Below are positions 1-8,400 of a stretch of DNA of 11,566 bases, one piece after another. The stretch lies in the NCBI GenBank assembly GCA_002308515.1, contig DBVN01000076.1, positions 5,902 through 17,467 of the forward strand, in the 5' to 3' direction. The notes below the pieces were generated by a model. That model did not search any database. It saw nothing but the letters and a program-made list of their open reading frames with translations, and was not told the DNA's origin. Position 1 is the first letter of the stretch; each line of letters opens with the position of its first letter. Origin of the DNA: Verrucomicrobia bacterium UBA1263. Its GTDB lineage: Bacteria; Verrucomicrobiota; Verrucomicrobiia; Limisphaerales; UBA1412. Made by a program: the position numbers and the translations under genes.

Positions 1-932
1 TTGACAAGCTGACCTATGCGGGCAATCTGGAATCTCTGGCGGAAGTCTCCGGCGATCATCGTTTCCGCTTCGAAAAAGCCGATATCTGCGACAAAGCCGC
101 GATGGACCGCATTTTCGCCGACTTCCGGCCGACCCATGTCATGCACCTGGCCGCAGAAAGCCACGTGGACCGCTCCATCGACGGTCCCGGGGAATTCATC
201 CAGACCAATATCGTCGGCACCTACACTCTGCTGGAAGCCGCACGCAAATATTTCAATTCTCTCGATGAAAACGCACAAAAAGAATTCCGCTTCCATCATA
301 TCTCGACCGATGAGGTTTACGGCACACTGGGCGCGACCGGGTTCTTTACCGAAACCACGCCTTACGCTCCCAACTCGCCCTACTCTGCCAGCAAGGCTTC
401 CAGCGACATGATGGTGCGCGCCTATCATCATACCTACGGGATGAATACCGTGATCACTAACTGCTCCAATAATTACGGGCCGTATCAATTCCCGGAAAAA
501 TTGATCCCGGTGGTGATCCAAAGTCTGCTCCACGGCAAACCGGTCCCGGTCTATGGAGACGGCAAGAATGTGCGCGACTGGCTCTATGTGGGCGACCACG
601 CTCAGGCGCTCTGGACCGTTCTAACAAAGGGCAAGGCCGGTGAGACGTACAACATCGGCGGACACAATGAATGGGCCAATATCAATATCGTCCAGCTCAT
701 TTGCGATCTGGTGGACGATTACCGCAAACAGCCGCAGGGAACTTCCCGTCAGCTGATCCAATTCGTCAAAGACCGTCTGGGACACGACCGGCGCTACGCC
801 ATTGACGCGTCCAAGATCCAGCGTGAACTGGGATGGACACCTGCTCATACTTTTGAACAAGGCATCCGTGAAACAGTCCACTGGTATCTGGAAAATCAGG
901 ACTGGGTCAAAGCGGTCACCAAACAAGCCTGA
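1..932 (+). CDS. rfbB: dTDP-glucose 4,6-dehydratase (RmlB/RfbB), 5'-truncated by window edge
   Basis: Converts dTDP-glucose to dTDP-4-keto-6-deoxyglucose with NAD+, the second step of dTDP-L-rhamnose and related deoxysugar synthesis in the cytoplasm. The reading frame is open from base 3, with 309 codons visible. The frame opens with DKLTYAGNLESL, a hallmark just after the first beta-alpha unit of RmlB, so roughly 35-40 N-terminal residues, including the Gly-rich NAD-binding loop, lie outside the window. The extended SDR signatures are intact: HLAAESHVDRSI near 140-180, the catalytic TDEVYG at 306-323 (Thr, Asp and Glu dehydration residues), the YSASK Tyr-x3-Lys pair at 381-395, and NCSNNYGPYQFPEKLIP near 460-505. 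The C-terminal end (HWYLENQDWV) is normal. The next gene starts 6 bp downstream in the same orientation, consistent with a polysaccharide operon. Assignment to the family is very secure; whether the end product is rhamnose is inferred. Confidence 0.97.
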   Translation, partial: DKLTYAGNLESLAEVSGDHRFRFEKADICDKAAMDRIFADFRPTHVMHLAAESHVDRSIDGPGEFIQTNIVGTYTLLEAARKYFNSLDENAQKEFRFHHISTDEVYGTLGATGFFTETTPYAPNSPYSASKASSDMMVRAYHHTYGMNTVITNCSNNYGPYQFPEKLIPVVIQSLLHGKPVPVYGDGKNVRDWLYVGDHAQALWTVLTKGKAGETYNIGGHNEWANINIVQLICDLVDDYRKQPQGTSRQLIQFVKDRLGHDRRYAIDASKIQRELGWTPAHTFEQGIRETVHWYLENQDWVKAVTKQA

Positions 933-938
933 TCCCGT

Positions 939-1994
939 TTGCTCGTTTCCATTATCATCCTGAATTATAATGGAGCCCGCTGGATGCGATCCTGTCTGGA
1001 TTCGGTGCGGGCACAGAGCATTTTTGATCAAACCGAAACGATCGTCGCTGATAATCAATCCAGCGACGGTTCCGATCATCTCAGCGAAGAGATACTTTCC
1101 ACCTGGCCCGACGGACGCGGACGCTTCATCCAAAACGGCGGCAATTACGGCTACTGCAAGGGCAATAATCTGCCCGCGAAAGAAGCCCGCGGCAAGTGGC
1201 TTTTTTTCCTTAATAACGACGCGCGTCTGGAACCGGACACACTGGAAATACTGCTCCGTGAAGCGGAAAAACGCTCCGCCACTGCCGCCACTCCACGGGT
1301 GCTGGATTATGATTCCAACCATTTTCAAAGTCTGGGCGCGGGCGGATTCGACCTCTTCGGGTTCCCGACTCAGCGGCTCGATTTTTCCCAAACACGGGAA
1401 GTCCTCATGCCCGAAGGCTGTTCCTATCTGGTGCTCCGCAGTGAGTTTGAACGTCTGGGCGGATTCGATGAAAACTTTTTCATGTACGCGGATGAGCTGG
1501 ATCTTTCCTGGCGGATATGGCTGGCCGGCGGCCGCTGTCTGGGGATCAGAGAGGCCGTTCTGCATCACCGGGGCGCGGCCGCTGTCAACGCCGCCGGAGG
1601 AGAGAAAATCGTGGAATTCCGCACCAGTGACACCAAACGCTTCTATGCCAACAGAAACAATCTGCTGGTACTGCTGAAACAAGGCGGATGGCTGATGAAG
1701 ACTGTCACGTTACTGCAAATCGGCTGGCTCATTCTGGAGGGACTGGCCGGAGTCCTTCTTCTGCGCCGTTTTTCCTTTTTCAAGAATACGGTTTGGAATG
1801 TCCTGAAAGATGTACGCCGTCTCCGGTCTCATTTGCAAAGTGAACGCAAACGGCTGGCACCTTTCCGCCAGCGGTCTGATTTCTGGATGGCGCGTCACTT
1901 TCTCCGCGCGCGGCTGAATCGCTGGGATGAATTCCTGAGGATACGCCGTTTTGGAATGCCCAAAGTCACCGGCGATACACGCTCCCGTTCTTAG
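939..1994 (+). CDS. Family 2 glycosyltransferase, rhamnosyltransferase-like, with C-terminal membrane segment
   Basis: Predicted to transfer a sugar from a nucleotide donor onto a lipid-linked or surface glycan at the inner face of the membrane. The 351-residue product begins (TTG start at 939) directly with the GT-A nucleotide-binding strand SIIILNYNG (residues 4-12). It has the FFLNNDARL acidic motif (89-97), whose Asp94 is the likely metal/nucleotide ligand, and YADELDLSWR (183-192), the acceptor/base region. These are typical of the WbbL/RfbF-like branch. A hydrophobic stretch at about 253-276 followed by a basic tail suggests membrane anchoring. No ATG lies near the conserved first strand and the frame has only six bases after the rfbB stop, so TTG is the best start, probably translationally coupled. 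A rhamnosyl donor is inferred only from the adjacent rfbB. The stop codon interlocks with that of the convergent metXW gene. Confidence 0.88.
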   Translation: MLVSIIILNYNGARWMRSCLDSVRAQSIFDQTETIVADNQSSDGSDHLSEEILSTWPDGRGRFIQNGGNYGYCKGNNLPAKEARGKWLFFLNNDARLEPDTLEILLREAEKRSATAATPRVLDYDSNHFQSLGAGGFDLFGFPTQRLDFSQTREVLMPEGCSYLVLRSEFERLGGFDENFFMYADELDLSWRIWLAGGRCLGIREAVLHHRGAAAVNAAGGEKIVEFRTSDTKRFYANRNNLLVLLKQGGWLMKTVTLLQIGWLILEGLAGVLLLRRFSFFKNTVWNVLKDVRRLRSHLQSERKRLAPFRQRSDFWMARHFLRARLNRWDEFLRIRRFGMPKVTGDTRSRS

Positions 1995-3766
1995 GAGCTT
2001 TTTGCTTTCAGCACGTACATGGCGGTGTCCGCCAGCAGCGCGGGGCCTTCTTCCTTCTCCACTCCCAGATACCGGTATTCTTCGACCAGGCGATCCAGCA
2101 TTTCCGGGGACGCTATATGTTTGCCATTCTGGAGAAATTCTCTGCGCTCGATCTGCGCGTCTATGCTTTTGACAAATTGCTCAAACTGTGACAAGGTGAT
2201 CAAACGGCAGCGAGGCTCCCCGGACAGCAGGGTATGTCCCATTCCCTTGCCTTTCATCGCCTTGATGCGGTTCTCCCAGTAGCCCGCGTTTTCAAAGGAA
2301 ATGATGGCGCGTTTGCCCACACGCAGCATCTCTTTGACCACAGCCTGTGGATTATCCAGATAACCGATCGTCTTACTCAGAATGACGTAATCAAATTCTC
2401 CCTCCGGATAGTCTCTCAGACCTTCCTCGATATTGCCCTGACGAACAGACAAGCCTTTGCTGATACAGGCACGGACATTCTTTTCACAGAGATCCACCCC
2501 GCGGGTCTTAGCTTTTTTCTCGTATGAAAGCCGTTCGATCAGTTCCCCGGTGCCGCATCCCAGATCCAGAACTCTGGAGCCACTGGGGATGATGCCCAGG
2601 ATCAGATCATGATCCTGACGCTTATCTTGCAAGCGGCTCTGGATCTTTGCCGTTTCGCTGACTTCATGATGCGAGGCCGATTCCAGAAAATCACGGGTCA
2701 ATTCGCTCAGTTTCTCCACTTCGAGCAGGAAAGAGTCGTGTCCATAGTTGCTCTCGATCTCCACATAAGTCGTGTCTATCCCGTTGCGGAGCATCGCGCT
2801 GGCCAGACTCACCGACTGCACGGGCGGAAAGAGCCAGTCCGAGGAATAGCTGGCAATGAGGACACGAGCCTTGATCCGTTTCAGGGCTTCATCCAGTGAA
2901 GAATAACCATCCCCGATGTCAAAGTAGTCAATGGCCTTGGTCACATAGAGGAGTGAATTCGCGTCGAAACGATGTGTGAAAGTCTCTCCACGATAGCGGA
3001 GATAGCTCTCGACCTCAAAATTGATCTGGAAATCGTATCCCACCTGCTGGCGGCCCCGCAGATTGCGTCCGAACTTGTTCTGCATGGATTCCTCGCACAG
3101 ATAGGTGATATGCTCGATCATACGGGCGACCGCCAGTCCTTTATCCGGTCTGGGGTGTCCATCCGCGTAATAATCGCCGCCGTTCCAGTTGGGATCCGCG
3201 TAAATAGCCTGACGCGCCACTTCATTCAAAGCGATGGACTGCGGAGACACAACGCCGGTCGAGGCCAGGATCTGCACATTTTTGCAGCGATCCGGATGCG
3301 AGACCGCCAGCTGCAATGCCATCATCCCGCCCATGGATCCGCCGGATGCCAGCAGGACTTGTTTGATGCCCAAGTGATCCAGCAAAAGCATCTGCGCGTT
3401 CACCATATCCGCGATGGTCACGACCGGGAACTGCAAGCCATAAGGTTTGCCCGTTTCCGGATTGATGAACATGGGGCCGGTACTGCCTTTGCAGCCGCCC
3501 AGGATATTACTACAAACAATGAAGTATTTATTTGTGTCGTAAGCCTTTCCGGGGCCAACGGCCTCTTCCCACCAGCCAATGGGGTCGTCTGGGGCGTGGC
3601 TGGCCACATGCGAGTCACCCGTCAGCGCGTGGAAAATCAGGATCGCGTTGGACGCGTCCGCGTTCAATTTCCCATAAGTCTCATAAGCCAACGTGATGCG
3701 GGGAAAAGAATTCCCGCTCTTCAAAGTGAACTTTCCTTCAAAAGTGACTGTCTTACAGTACCCCAT
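1991..3766 (-). CDS. metXW: Fused homoserine O-acyltransferase MetX and methionine biosynthesis protein MetW
   Basis: One uninterrupted 591-residue frame. Residues 1-365 are MetX, an alpha/beta hydrolase that acylates the hydroxyl of homoserine to enter methionine synthesis. The nucleophile elbow GGSMGG has Ser144, Asp310 lies in SSDWLFPP, and His343 lies in YGHDSF, completing the triad. GCKGSTGP (91-98) is also typical. A short hydrophilic linker (about 362-384) leads to MetW (about 385-591), a class-I methyltransferase-fold protein with VLDLGCGTGEL (399-409), FDYVILSKT (458-466) and MLRVGKRAIISFENAGYW (480-497). In many Proteobacteria MetX and MetW are separate adjacent genes and MetW supports MetX activity; here they are one polypeptide. 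Acetyl rather than succinyl donor use is assumed from the family, not shown. The ATG at 3764-3766 has a strong Shine-Dalgarno (AAAGGAG, 3776-3782) nine bases upstream. Confidence 0.96.
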   Translation of the reverse strand: MGYCKTVTFEGKFTLKSGNSFPRITLAYETYGKLNADASNAILIFHALTGDSHVASHAPDDPIGWWEEAVGPGKAYDTNKYFIVCSNILGGCKGSTGPMFINPETGKPYGLQFPVVTIADMVNAQMLLLDHLGIKQVLLASGGSMGGMMALQLAVSHPDRCKNVQILASTGVVSPQSIALNEVARQAIYADPNWNGGDYYADGHPRPDKGLAVARMIEHITYLCEESMQNKFGRNLRGRQQVGYDFQINFEVESYLRYRGETFTHRFDANSLLYVTKAIDYFDIGDGYSSLDEALKRIKARVLIASYSSDWLFPPVQSVSLASAMLRNGIDTTYVEIESNYGHDSFLLEVEKLSELTRDFLESASHHEVSETAKIQSRLQDKRQDHDLILGIIPSGSRVLDLGCGTGELIERLSYEKKAKTRGVDLCEKNVRACISKGLSVRQGNIEEGLRDYPEGEFDYVILSKTIGYLDNPQAVVKEMLRVGKRAIISFENAGYWENRIKAMKGKGMGHTLLSGEPRCRLITLSQFEQFVKSIDAQIERREFLQNGKHIASPEMLDRLVEEYRYLGVEKEEGPALLADTAMYVLKAKSS

Positions 3767-3775
3767 ATATTTTGA

Positions 3776-3824
3776 CTCCTTTAGCGTCAGGAATCCGCCG
3801 CTCTGGCAGATGAGCGCCTAAAGG
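3776..3824 (-). promoter_or_regulatory. metXW leader hairpin that can bury the Shine-Dalgarno sequence
   Basis: Read on the minus strand, CCTTTAG (3824-3818) is perfectly complementary to CTAAAGG (3784-3778), and the pairing can extend by CG/CG across a one-base bulge. Inside it, ATCTGCC and GGCGGAT pair over a five-base loop AGAGC (seven pairs, one of them G-T). An alternative inner hairpin, CGCTC/GAGCG, uses overlapping bases, so two mutually exclusive folds are possible. The 3' outer arm contains most of AAAGGAG, the ribosome binding site of metXW, so the folded form should hinder initiation. Placement just ahead of a methionine gene suggests metabolite control, but I do not recognise a known SAM riboswitch class. 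A possible -10 (TAAAAT, about 3832-3837 on the minus strand) would start transcription just before the hairpin, but no good -35 accompanies it. The pairing is seen directly; function is inferred. Confidence 0.5.
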
Positions 3825-3919
3825 CACCTCCATTTTATTCCAAAACCTGTCAGAATAAAGGGGAAAATCACACTCACGGGAACCCTTATGCCAAAACGAG
3901 TCCGGCAAGGCAGTGCGTG

Positions 3920-4756
3920 TCATTGACGAATAACATTCTCAATTCTGCTGATAAAATCATTCACCCAGGCAACCGCATCCTCTACATTAGCCAGGATCGC
4001 TGATTTGTCTCGCATAGTAGCAAGCGCGCCATCATACACTTCATTCCATGATTCACCTGTTGTCACTTTGGGCGGCCATACCTGAGCGCGACGATAGCTG
4101 AACAGTCGAACACATTTTTCACGCACATCTGCAAGGTCAAGCCGCGAATAGTTGTTGATCAGCTGCAGGTCGATAAGGTCGTGCGCTCTCTCACTCCCTG
4201 GCTCTGAAACAGCATGGAGCTTCTGAGCGATCTGATAAGCCAAATCCATGACGTGTAATGGATTAGGTCTGGGGAAGGATAATTTGTCAAACACCTCAGT
4301 AAGTTCGGCAGGTAAACACTCCTCCGATGTGTCAGCATCACCTATTTCGTTGTGTCCGACCTCTATGCGAATGGTTTGCCATGGTCTCCCGCAGTAACTG
4401 AGTTTGATGTCAAACGGGATCATCACATAAACAGGAGGCACAGCCTTTGGCTTGGGCGGTTCAACCTCTACCAGTTTTCCTGTAAAACCATTCCAACCCT
4501 TTGCCAGAGACTCCTCAAGACGACTGATATATTCATCAAGCTCCATCTTGCGGGCCGTATCTATATCACGCGTGTAACGGGTGCATTCACCTCCATAGCG
4601 GAACATCAGAGAACTGCCTTCCTTCACAACTCCATCAGGCAGAAGCTGTCCCACAATGACATTCGCTATCGCACGGGAAAGGCGCACTGGATCCCCACCA
4701 TTTGCGATAGCGTTAATTGCCTTTATCAGGTTCATGCATGTGCTGGGTCTCTTCAT
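3920..4756 (-). CDS. AbiEii-family nucleotidyltransferase toxin
   Basis: Predicted toxin of an AbiE-type toxin-antitoxin/abortive-infection pair; this family has a DNA polymerase-beta-like nucleotidyltransferase fold and arrests growth when unrestrained. In the 278-residue product, EGSSLMFRYGG (46-56) with Gly47-Ser48, followed by TRDIDT (62-67) with Asp64 and Asp66, matches the nucleotide and metal site. DLAYQIAQKLHAV (171-183) and ERAHDLIDL (189-197) match the downstream conserved Lys and Arg/Asp motifs that distinguish AbiEii. The start ATG overlaps the antitoxin stop (ATGA at 4753-4756), and AAGGAG at 4765-4770 sits eight bases upstream, so the two are translationally coupled. The catalytic residues look intact, so an active enzyme is likely. 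The gene is more AT-rich than metXW and smc on either side, consistent with horizontal acquisition. Its substrate (for example particular tRNAs) cannot be read from sequence. Confidence 0.88.
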   Translation of the reverse strand: MKRPSTCMNLIKAINAIANGGDPVRLSRAIANVIVGQLLPDGVVKEGSSLMFRYGGECTRYTRDIDTARKMELDEYISRLEESLAKGWNGFTGKLVEVEPPKPKAVPPVYVMIPFDIKLSYCGRPWQTIRIEVGHNEIGDADTSEECLPAELTEVFDKLSFPRPNPLHVMDLAYQIAQKLHAVSEPGSERAHDLIDLQLINNYSRLDLADVREKCVRLFSYRRAQVWPPKVTTGESWNEVYDGALATMRDKSAILANVEDAVAWVNDFISRIENVIRQ

Positions 4757-5283
4757 ACATTAAGCTCCTTCTTGAGATTTCTTGCCTCGCTCAACCGTAA
4801 AAGTCCTTTCTTTTCAGCATTTTTAACAGCATCTACAAGTCGTTCCGTCATAATTCTCCCCCTTGCGTTACGTATGGCAGACGCAAGATTCTGGCAGCGA
4901 ATACCGTTGAAATAATCTTCTTGGGCATCCTGCGGCAGTTTTACTACCTGCAACCATTCAGGCAATTCTTTCCGCACCCGGCGATTGACAGCAACAAACG
5001 TATGCAGTGGATTGACTTGTGCCAAATTGTGCATAGCAAGCACACTGTCACCCCATAGCATGGCATCGCCCCCGACAAGAGCCACCGCTGCCGCATAATG
5101 GTCATATTCCGTTGGCATATAGTGAGCGATCCTATAAACACCTCTCCCAAGTTTTTCAAGTCGACCAAGCTTTACCCATTCACCAATATCCTTGCGAATA
5201 ACACCCAATCCTTCCGCTTCGGCGGTGGTTATCAGACCATAGTTAGCAATAGCATGGTCGCATATATTATCATACAAGCTCAT
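4753..5283 (-). CDS. AbiEi-like antitoxin and transcriptional autorepressor
   Basis: Predicted antitoxin partner of the downstream AbiEii toxin; characterised AbiEi proteins neutralise the toxin and repress their own promoter through an N-terminal winged helix. The 176-residue protein has that domain at about residues 14-52 (GLITTAEAEGLGVIRKDI, then the wing KLGRGVYRI), which is the recognisable AbiEi_4-type signature. The remaining C-terminal part carries the phrase LWGDSVLAMHNLAQVNP, common in this family. The ATG at 5281-5283 is preceded by only a weak AAGG about 12 bases upstream. A palindrome begins eight bases before the start codon, so repressor binding would also sit over the translation start region. 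Gene order antitoxin-toxin with a 4-base overlap is the classic AbiE layout. Family call is firm; no assay of activity can be inferred. Confidence 0.86.
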   Translation of the reverse strand: MSLYDNICDHAIANYGLITTAEAEGLGVIRKDIGEWVKLGRLEKLGRGVYRIAHYMPTEYDHYAAAVALVGGDAMLWGDSVLAMHNLAQVNPLHTFVAVNRRVRKELPEWLQVVKLPQDAQEDYFNGIRCQNLASAIRNARGRIMTERLVDAVKNAEKKGLLRLSEARNLKKELNV

Positions 5284-5347
5284 GTCATTTTGTTACCTTA
5301 TAAGGGTACATTTTGACACCCAAGGGCATTTTACTACATTCTGACAC
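5284..5347 (-). promoter_or_regulatory. Probable AbiE promoter/operator: palindrome plus direct repeats
   Basis: Directly upstream of the antitoxin ATG is an imperfect palindrome, TGTTACCTTATAAGGGTACA (5291-5310), with a perfect CCTTATAAGG core. Overlapping and beyond it are two 13-bp direct repeats, TACATTTTGACAC (5307-5319) and TACATTCTGACAC (5335-5347), identical at 12 of 13 positions. The element CATTTT recurs at 5286, 5309 and 5327, with CATTCT at 5337. TTATAA in the palindrome centre could serve as a -10. AbiEi proteins are known to bind repeats at their own promoters, so this is the expected autoregulatory operator. The repeats are seen directly; binding is inferred. Confidence 0.6.
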
Positions 5348-5419
5348 GATTGCAAGTATCTGCTTGTTTTTATTTCCAATTTTCTCTTTTGGTGCGCTTT
5401 ATTTCTGAGGCAATATGGA

Positions 5420-8400
5420 TCACTCGCCTTCTTTGACCAGTTCATCGGTTCCTTCACGGAATTTCATGCTGATCATCTTGGTCACACCGCGCTCCGGCAT
5501 CGTTACGCCGTGGATGCAGTTGGCCGCGGCAATGGACTGTTTGCTGTGGGTGATGACGATGAACTGGGAGAAATCCACAAAGGTCTTCAGCACAGAGACA
5601 AAGCGTCCGATATTGGCTTCATCCAGAGGCGCATCCAGCTCGTCCAGCACGCAGAAAGGCGATGGTTTGACCTGGTAGATCGCGAAAAGCAGAGCCACAG
5701 CCGTCATGGTCTGTTCACCGCCGGACAGCAGCGAAACCGATTTCAGCTGTTTGCCCGGAGGCCGTGCCACAATGTCGATGCCCGACTCCAGAACGTCCCG
5801 GTCATCCACCAGTTTCAGCTCCGCGAAACCTCCATGGAAGAACGTCGCGAACATAGAACGGAAATTCTGGCGGATCTTCTCAAAGGTCTCCATGAACATT
5901 TCCCGTGTCTGCTGATTGATCTTGCCGACCACATCCAGCAGCTGTGCTTTGGCCTTGATCATATCCTCCTGCTGCGCTGTCATAAACTTGTAGCGCTGTT
6001 CGATCTCTTCGTATTCTTCGATAGCGACCAGATTCACCGGGCCCAGCTGGTCGATGCGTTCCTGCAGTTTGCGGACAAACGAAGCCACCCGGTCCCAGTC
6101 CACTGGCGGGAATTCCTCGGTGTCAGCGGACTCCGGCGGGATCGTTTCGGGTTCCTGAGTTTTTTCTTCAGCGGCTTCTCCTTCCGGAGCGGGTTCCGTC
6201 TCTTTCCGGGGAGAATAATCCTTGCGGAAGATGCGGACACCCTCCTCCGTTTCCTCCACACGGAAAGGCTCCTGGATTACGGTGAGGATATCCAGCTGAT
6301 ATTTCTCCTGCATACGGCTGGTCGTATTTTGCAGGGTCATTTGACGCTGGGCGATCTGTACGTTCAGCGCTTCATGCTGTTCCTGGGAGCGGTTCAACTG
6401 TCCGCGCAGTTCCCTGAGTCGGGTCTCGCGTTCCTCGATCTCGGCGGAAACGGTCTTCTTCTGCTGGGAAAGATCCGCGATGCGCTGGTTCATCTGCTCG
6501 TATTCCTGAGTGAGAAATTCGATCTTCAGTTTCGATTCCTCTATCTCCGCGTGACAGATGCCCACCTTCTCCTGGATCTGAGCGATTTCTTTGGTGCGGG
6601 CCGTGATCAGTCTTTCCTGTTCAGTGATCTGATTCTCCAGCGAGTTCTTTTGCAGACGATGGGTATTGCAGAACTGTTCTTTGGAAGCGAGGGCGATCTT
6701 CACCTCGGTCAAGGCGTTGTGAGCGGTGTCCCGCTCCTGGCGAAGCTGATCCACCGCGGAATTGATCTCCGTGATATTGTCCGCGGTCTCTTTTTCTTTC
6801 TGTTCGGTCTCAACGATCTGATCGCTCAACAGCTGACGGTGCGCCGTGCTTTCGGCATCCTGAGCGGTCAGACGGGTCATTTCCCGTTTCAGGGTCTCCT
6901 CGCGCTGTTTCATGCCGCGGAGCGAGTTTTCCAGAACACGAAACTCACCCAGACGAGTCGCGACCGCCATTTCATGACTGCGGATCTCCGACTGGAGCCG
7001 GAGCAGGTCTTCCTGGGATTTCTTTTGCCCGGCGGCGATCGTCTCTCTCTGCCGACGGATCTCTTCGATCTCGGCCTCCACTTTCTGGATATTGGTCTTG
7101 AGATCCGCGATCTCGTTCTTGCGTCCCAGGATGGAAGAGGAAACCGGGACTTCTTTGCGGGAACCGCCCACAAAAATACCGTCTCTGGTCAGGATCTCGC
7201 ATCCGCTCGTCACAAACTCCCATTGTCCGGGAACTTGTTTCCAAAGACGAGTCGCCGCGGAGAGATCCGGGACGATCCACGCGCGGCCGATCAGTCTGCG
7301 CAGGAGCGACAAGATAGATTCTTCCGCCTGAACGATATCCAGCACCCGTACCGGAGCGGGATCTGATTCTTCCGTCCAGGTCAGCTGTTTGTCATTATCA
7401 TCCTCCGCGATGCCTTCCCAATCCAGCGGCGCAATCGAGGCCATTCCCTTTTTGGAGGATTTCAGCTGATCCAGTATCGAGCGGGCCGCGTCCGGTTTCT
7501 CCGCCAGCACCAGTTGGAGTCGTGTTCCCAGAAGCGCTTCCACCGGATTGACATATTCTGACGGGATGCGGATGCGGTCCACCAGCGCGCCCAAAACGCC
7601 TTTGGTGCCGTTCTTCAGGATGGACATCGCGCCGGCATCAAACCCCTCACGGCTGGACTGGAGCTGTTCCAGCACATTCAGCCGGGATTTGCGGGTGGCT
7701 ATCTGGCGGTAGAGGTCGTCCTGTTTGTTCCCCAGCTTGGAGTTCTCCAGCTGGAAACTGTTCAGCTCCGATTGAAGTTTCTGGAGCTGAGTCCGTTTCT
7801 CATCGGTGATCTGCTTATCGCTTTCCGCCGTCTGGTTGAATTCCTGGATCTTTTGTTCCAGTTTCTGGATCTCGTCCTTGTTCTGGGCGATCTCGTTATT
7901 CAGTTTTTCCAGACGGACGATGTTCCCCTGTTTCTGGATGTCCAGAGAATTGATCTCGTTGCGGATACGGCTCAATTTCTGTGTGATGCCAAAAAGCTGG
8001 TTCTGCACATTGCGCAGCGCGGTCTGTTTGGCGATGAGCGCGGCTTCCACGGACTGAAGCGCTTCGGAGCGTTCCCGCTGTAACTGCCGTGAGGCTTCCA
8101 CTTCCTGCTGGGTCGCCCCGATAGTTTGGATAACCTGCTGAAGATCCTGCTGGAGAGTGAGTTTTTTCTCCGTGGATTTCTGGATCTCTTCGGTGGCGGC
8201 TGTCATCCGGTTCGAGCTTTCCTGAATGCGCTCCTGATTGAACTCCACTTTCTTTTGCAGAGCATCTATCTGGGAGTGAGTTTCCAGGCTCTGTTTCTGC
8301 TGTTCCGCGGCAGTCTGTTCCAATTCTGCCAGGCGTTCGCGGGACTGGCTGATCTGACCTTCCAGCGACTGGATATCCAGATTGCACTGTTCGATCGCTT

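Noticed and set aside
621..1682. 353-codon minus-strand frame opposite rfbB and the glycosyltransferase
   Set aside because: It spans two real genes in antisense with no recognisable motifs and is a shadow of their codon bias.
2972..3775. 267-codon plus-strand frame opposite metXW
   Set aside because: It is antisense to the conserved MetX domain, lacks family motifs, and is explained by codon bias on the real strand.
3776..3824. Known SAM-II riboswitch
   Set aside because: The 3' GCTAAAGG phrase is suggestive, but the P1 loop arrangement of SAM-II could not be matched; only a generic Shine-Dalgarno-hiding fold is supported.
5341..5419. Terminator after smc
   Set aside because: Only a four-pair stem (CAAG/CTTG) is present, and its T-run is on the plus strand, the wrong orientation for smc.
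3767..5419. Insertion sequence or integron flanking the AbiE cassette
   Set aside because: No transposase or integrase, no terminal inverted repeats and no target duplication were found at the edges.
5510..7366. Long open frame (618 codons) on the plus strand opposite smc
   Set aside because: It is wholly antisense to the well-supported Smc coiled coil and rich in Leu, Phe and His from reversed Gln/Glu/Lys codons. It has no recognisable domain.
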